Shown: positions 60,632-64,000 of the stretch, one piece after another
Layout: each line of letters begins with the position of its first letter
Numbering within the stretch: position 1 is the first letter of the stretch
NCBI GenBank assembly: GCA_963667075.1
Contig: OY762938.1
Coordinates: 1,426,001-1,490,000, forward strand
Direction: 5' to 3'
From: G963667075 sp963667075
Lineage (GTDB): Bacteria > Pseudomonadota > Alphaproteobacteria > Micavibrionales > Micavibrionaceae
DNA length: 64,000 nt
The notes under the pieces: model-generated
What the model saw: the letters and a program-made list of their open reading frames with translations, nothing else
What the model was told of the DNA's origin: nothing
Databases searched by the model: none
Made by a program: the position numbers and the translations under genes

Positions 60632-61921
60632 GTGCCTAAACACTTAATTCTTTTTGTAACGCTTATCTTTGTATTATTCTCCGGGCTTTTTTCTGCCGCT
60701 TTTGCCAAGGAATCCGAGCGGGCGGAGAATCTCTACGAGCAGTATAAGCATGCTGTTTATCAGATACGTGTTATAGACATTCATTCTGGTGAAAAGTTGT
60801 CAATTGGCTCTGCTTTCAGGGTTGAGCCGGATGGCTATTTTGTAACGAATTTTCATGTTGTTTCTGCGTTTTTGCATGATCAGAACCTGTACCGGCTGGA
60901 ATATCTGCATGAAAGCGGAGAAACCGGTCCGGTTCAGGTTCGGAATATTGATCTCATTCATGATCTGGCTCTTTTAAGCTCTGATGCGCCGCTTAAGACG
61001 CCTTTGTTTCACTTTAGAGAGACGCCTTTGAAAAATGGGGAAAGGGTTTTCTCTATGGGGAATCCCCATGATCTGGGCATGATCATTGTTGAGGGAACAT
61101 ATAATGGTTTGCTGGAGAATTCTTTTTATAAAAAGATGCTTTTCTCCGGGGCCTTGAATCCTGGTATGAGTGGCGGCCCGGCCTTTGATTATGAAGGCAA
61201 TATCATCGGGGTGAATGTAGCAACGCAAGGAAACGATATCAGTTATCTTGTACCCGTATCACATATAGATGATTTATTGCGTTCTGATATTTCGAAATCT
61301 CTTTCAGATAAGGATAATGCCAAAGCGGCCTTACATGAGATGTTGCAGGCACAGCTTGCAAAAAATGAAAAAATTGTGATGCAGCAATTTATGGAAGGCA
61401 CATGGGGTACTGGCCAATTTGGAAACATTACTGTGCCAAAGGATATTTCTCCTTCTCTGAAATGCTGGGGAGGCAGTAAAAAGGAAGAGGCTACGCAAAA
61501 ATATTCGTACAGCCAGTTTATGTGTGAAAATGATGACGCTATTTATATTTCTTCAAACTTTATGACGGGTAGAATTTTTTATCAGGTTTCTGGTGTGGAG
61601 AGTACGAAATTAAGCCCTTATTCTTTTGGAATACTTTATAGCGAGCACTTCTCTGGGCTGTGGTCTAATGCGTGGCGTGAAGAATCTGAAGTCACATCCT
61701 ATCAATGCGAGGAAAAGCTGTTGCAATTGGGAGATAAGCATTGGAAGGCCGCACTTTGTGCGCGCCGTTATAAAAACTACCCGGATTTTTATGATAGCTT
61801 TATTATCATGGCAAAACTCGGGGGGCAAAAGGACGGGAATGTTGTGCAGGTTAGTCTAGAAGGTTTTTCAAAAGAGGGCAGTATGGCCTTTATCAAAAAA
61901 ATGCTGGAACAGATTAAATGA
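60632..61921 (+). CDS. Exported trypsin-like serine protease
   Basis: A 429-aa protein with a signal peptide (LILFVTLIFVLFSGLFSAAF, cut before KESE) and a chymotrypsin-fold domain. The catalytic triad can be seen as His75 (FVTNFHVVSAF), Asp111 (LIHDLALL) and Ser180 (NPGMSGGPAFD). After about residue 215 there is a Cys-containing C-terminal domain without PDZ features, so it differs from DegP/HtrA. It starts at GTG 60632, 23 nt after the mutase gene, and overlaps the FHA gene by 4 nt. It may act with the FHA membrane protein in periplasmic stress sensing; this is inference. Confidence 0.88.
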   Translation: MPKHLILFVTLIFVLFSGLFSAAFAKESERAENLYEQYKHAVYQIRVIDIHSGEKLSIGSAFRVEPDGYFVTNFHVVSAFLHDQNLYRLEYLHESGETGPVQVRNIDLIHDLALLSSDAPLKTPLFHFRETPLKNGERVFSMGNPHDLGMIIVEGTYNGLLENSFYKKMLFSGALNPGMSGGPAFDYEGNIIGVNVATQGNDISYLVPVSHIDDLLRSDISKSLSDKDNAKAALHEMLQAQLAKNEKIVMQQFMEGTWGTGQFGNITVPKDISPSLKCWGGSKKEEATQKYSYSQFMCENDDAIYISSNFMTGRIFYQVSGVESTKLSPYSFGILYSEHFSGLWSNAWREESEVTSYQCEEKLLQLGDKHWKAALCARRYKNYPDFYDSFIIMAKLGGQKDGNVVQVSLEGFSKEGSMAFIKKMLEQIK

Positions 61922-62898
61922 AACAGTTTGTTGTAGAAATATTTTCGCATAACGATCCGAAGACTCCGAAACGCCATATCGTTGATGCAGGAAAAAAAAT
62001 TCTGATCGGTCGTTCCTATGGGTGCGGCATTATTGTGGATGATCCTTATGTATCTGAAGAGCATGTTTCTGTCTCTGTAAGAGAAGGGTTTTTTATCATT
62101 GAAGATCTTAAAAGCGACAATGGTACATGTGTTCGGACAAAGAAAAATATTATAAGAGGCGAGTCCTGCGAAATTGAGTCGGGTCAGATTTTTTCTATTG
62201 GCAAAACAAAAGCGCGTGTTTTGTCGTCATTACATAAAATGGAGCCAACCGTTAAGAATGACTGGACAAGGAAAACGCAAGAATGTCTGGGGCGTCCTGT
62301 TATGGCGTCCGTTTTGTTGGCGTTCTCTGTCCTTTTTAGTATTTTTACGAGTTATATCGGGTTTTACGGGCAGGATTTTTGGGTGGATAATGCCTTGTCG
62401 ATGATTCTGGGGATTCCTATCGCTATCCTGAGTGTGTCCGCGCTGGCTGCTTTGAGCGAGTATATGCAAAAGCGAAAAAGTGTTTTCTTTATTTTTGTAT
62501 CCTACGTTTCTCTAAGCTTTGTTGGTATGGAGCTGTTCTTGCTGCTGGATAAATATTTCTCATTTTATTTGATGAGTTATGCCTTGGAAAAAGCGGTGTT
62601 CTTCATTTTGTCGAGTATATTAGCGGTCATGGCTATTATGTTTATCGCCTATGTGGATGAGCGCAAAATATCAAAGACAGCATGGGTGAGCAGTGCTATT
62701 TTAGTCGTGATTATTGCGCTTGTAAATTATGGTGAGGAGATGGGATACTATGGTGGACGAACGGATTATGTAGCTCGTTATTCCAACGCGTTGCCTCGCT
62801 CTGACTGGCAACCTTCGCAAAGTCTGTCAGTAGATGATTTTATTAATACGGCAGGCAAAGCCTTTGATATAAAAATGCCTGTAAGTGATAAAAAATAA
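61918..62898 (+). CDS. FHA-domain membrane protein
   Basis: A 326-aa protein. Residues 1-100 form a forkhead-associated domain (ILIGRSYGCGIIVDDPYVSE, then EEHVSVSV and SDNGTCVRT), which binds phosphothreonine peptides in the cytoplasm. After a short linker there are about five membrane segments (about residues 125-270) and a short C-terminal tail. No kinase for FHA ligands is in the window. It overlaps the upstream protease gene by 4 nt and is followed by the ChpT-like gene. Confidence 0.88.
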   Translation: MKQFVVEIFSHNDPKTPKRHIVDAGKKILIGRSYGCGIIVDDPYVSEEHVSVSVREGFFIIEDLKSDNGTCVRTKKNIIRGESCEIESGQIFSIGKTKARVLSSLHKMEPTVKNDWTRKTQECLGRPVMASVLLAFSVLFSIFTSYIGFYGQDFWVDNALSMILGIPIAILSVSALAALSEYMQKRKSVFFIFVSYVSLSFVGMELFLLLDKYFSFYLMSYALEKAVFFILSSILAVMAIMFIAYVDERKISKTAWVSSAILVVIIALVNYGEEMGYYGGRTDYVARYSNALPRSDWQPSQSLSVDDFINTAGKAFDIKMPVSDKK

Positions 62899-62920
62899 AG
62901 AGAAAGAGGGAAAATAATTT

Positions 62921-63571
62921 ATGTTTGAAGAAAAAGTGGATACTGGCGTTTTGGAATTACTGGCCTCACGCATTTGTCATGATTTGATCAGTCCTGTTGG
63001 GGCGGTTAACAATGGCGTTGAATTTCTGGAAGAGATGGGGGCTGAGTCTCTGGAGGAGGCTTTGGAGCTTATTTCCTATAGTGCGTCTCAGGCGGCGGCC
63101 AAGTTGCAGGCGTTTCGCCTTTCTTATGGTGCGGGCGGGAAAGATCCCAATATTAAGCCGGAGGATGTACAGAAAGCGTTTTCCAATTTTATTCGGGCGG
63201 AAGGTAAAGTAAAGCAGAGCTGGGATCCTTTTGGTTCTTTGGGGCCCAAAAAACCGCTGCCGTCCGGTTTTTGTAAAATGCTTATGGCGGCATTGATGCT
63301 GGCTTATGAGTGTTTGCCTAAAGGCGGTATGGTTTTTGTTGAGGCTGGTGAAGAGAGTGAAACGCTAATCATAGCTGAAGGCGATGGTGCGTGCGTCAGA
63401 GAAAATATGGAGGAAGCCTTAAAAGGCGAATTATCCTCGGAAGATCTTGACCCTCGGCTTGTACATCCGTATGCAATCGGATTTATTGGCAAAAGCTATG
63501 GATTTGATGTAAAAGTAACGAGTCGCGATGAGAATCGTGTTGTTCTTACCCTGTTTAGTCCAAATGATTGA
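62921..63571 (+). CDS. chpT: ChpT-like histidine phosphotransferase (DUF2328)
   Basis: A 216-aa dimeric phosphotransferase that resembles a histidine kinase without ATP-binding ability. The phosphorylated residue is His20 in LASRICHDLISPVGAVNNGV. The C-terminal half is a degenerate ATPase-like domain (VHPYAIGFIGKSYGFDVKV). In Caulobacter ChpT passes phosphate from CckA to CtrA and CpdR. Here it sits in front of cheA, an arrangement that may link it to a chemotaxis-type system. It starts with a GAGGGA ribosome-binding site and follows the FHA gene by 22 nt. Confidence 0.9.
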   Translation: MFEEKVDTGVLELLASRICHDLISPVGAVNNGVEFLEEMGAESLEEALELISYSASQAAAKLQAFRLSYGAGGKDPNIKPEDVQKAFSNFIRAEGKVKQSWDPFGSLGPKKPLPSGFCKMLMAALMLAYECLPKGGMVFVEAGEESETLIIAEGDGACVRENMEEALKGELSSEDLDPRLVHPYAIGFIGKSYGFDVKVTSRDENRVVLTLFSPND

Positions 63572-63777
63572 GTTTTAGTTCGTTCAGTTCCTTTTTAATA
63601 AAGATTATCATTTTTGATTATGACATGAAGATGATTTTTGTTACCCTTCTCGGTAGCTATTTCCGATCTTTTCCTCTAATCTGTAGCTGTTTGTGTATCT
63701 TTTCAGTAGCTGTGTTATCTGCCCAAAGCACCTGTCTGGTGCTTGTTGAAATGTAAAAAGAGTGGGAGACTTCCATT

Positions 63778-64000
63778 ATGGATGATTTGATACCTGAGTT
63801 TATTACAGAGACACAAGAGAGTCTTGGAGAGCTCGATGTTGATCTGATTAATCTGGAACAAAACCCAAATGATAAAGAGCTGCTGGGTAATATTTTTCGT
63901 TTGATGCATACCATAAAAGGTACATGCGGTTTTCTTGGGTTGCCACGACTGGAGAAAGTGGCACACCATGCTGAAAACGTTCTGGGTCGTTTCAGGGATG
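63778..64000 (+). CDS. cheA: CheA chemotaxis histidine kinase, 3' end outside window
   Basis: The first 74 residues of a CheA protein are present. The Hpt domain starts MDDLIPEFITETQESLGELD and has the phosphorylated His44 in RLMHTIKGTCGFLG. CheA takes phosphate from ATP and passes it to CheY. GGGAG lies 9 nt before the ATG. The 206 nt between chpT and cheA hold no convincing gene. The reading frame is still open at the end of the window. Confidence 0.92.
   Translation, partial: MDDLIPEFITETQESLGELDVDLINLEQNPNDKELLGNIFRLMHTIKGTCGFLGLPRLEKVAHHAENVLGRFRD

Noticed and set aside
63568..63756. 62-codon hydrophobic frame between chpT and cheA
   Set aside because: It overlaps the chpT stop, but composition (Ser/Phe/Ile/Cys-rich) and lack of a ribosome-binding site suggest chance.

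Overview
The window looks like the chromosome of a free-living or host-associated alphaproteobacterium of moderate GC content. The evidence is a set of alphaproteobacterial marker families: a GapR/DUF2312 DNA-binding protein (13552), a MipZ-type ParA ATPase (57390), a ChpT-like histidine phosphotransferase (62921) just ahead of cheA, a PleC/DivJ-like kinase (42134) and an IalB-family exported protein (28451). I cannot name the genus. A deep-branching Rhodospirillales or Micavibrionales-like lineage would fit, but that is inference.

Layout. Bases 1-7490 form an exopolysaccharide region: two GT4 glycosyltransferases, a WbaP-type sugar-1-phosphate transferase and UDP-glucose dehydrogenase, with an MscS channel and a TlpA-like thioredoxin between them. 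Bases 7491-13840 carry a DEAD-box helicase whose tail is a perfect 14 x 45-nt repeat array, serA behind a 17-nt palindrome, a tandem pair of M48 metallopeptidases and gapR. Bases 13842-18337 hold an unknown 409-aa protein and the anaerobic pair pflB-pflA. Bases 18598-25601 are a two-gene unit: a small exported protein translationally coupled to a 2110-aa RTX protein with a lipase-like N-terminus. Bases 25865-31172 encode ankyrin, IalB-like, small membrane and M23 peptidase proteins, several of them exported.

Bases 31173-40780 are the plastic part. They hold an IS630-type element sitting in a dispersed repeat, a MATE transporter, a PIN/antitoxin pair, a solute-binding protein, tRNA-Ser(GGA) with IS3-family debris behind it, three small unknown genes between two IS3-type ends, and a shrunken IS5-type transposase fragment. 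Bases 40784-63571 return to housekeeping and signalling: a DsbD-like protein, a PAS-histidine kinase, rluB-rsmD-GST-SDR, tadA, a cNMP-EAL protein, purD, putA, xseA, pepP, mipZ, galU, a phosphohexomutase, then protease-FHA-chpT-cheA. The window cuts cheA at its 3' side and the first glycosyltransferase at its 5' side.

How the genes connect. The phosphohexomutase, GalU and Ugd are the successive steps from hexose-6-phosphate to UDP-glucose and UDP-glucuronate, which would feed the WbaP-type priming enzyme and the glycosyltransferases at the left edge. The most striking single observation is in PutA. The proline dehydrogenase half looks intact, but the aldehyde dehydrogenase half has Gly where the family has its catalytic Cys, and other family motifs are also lost.
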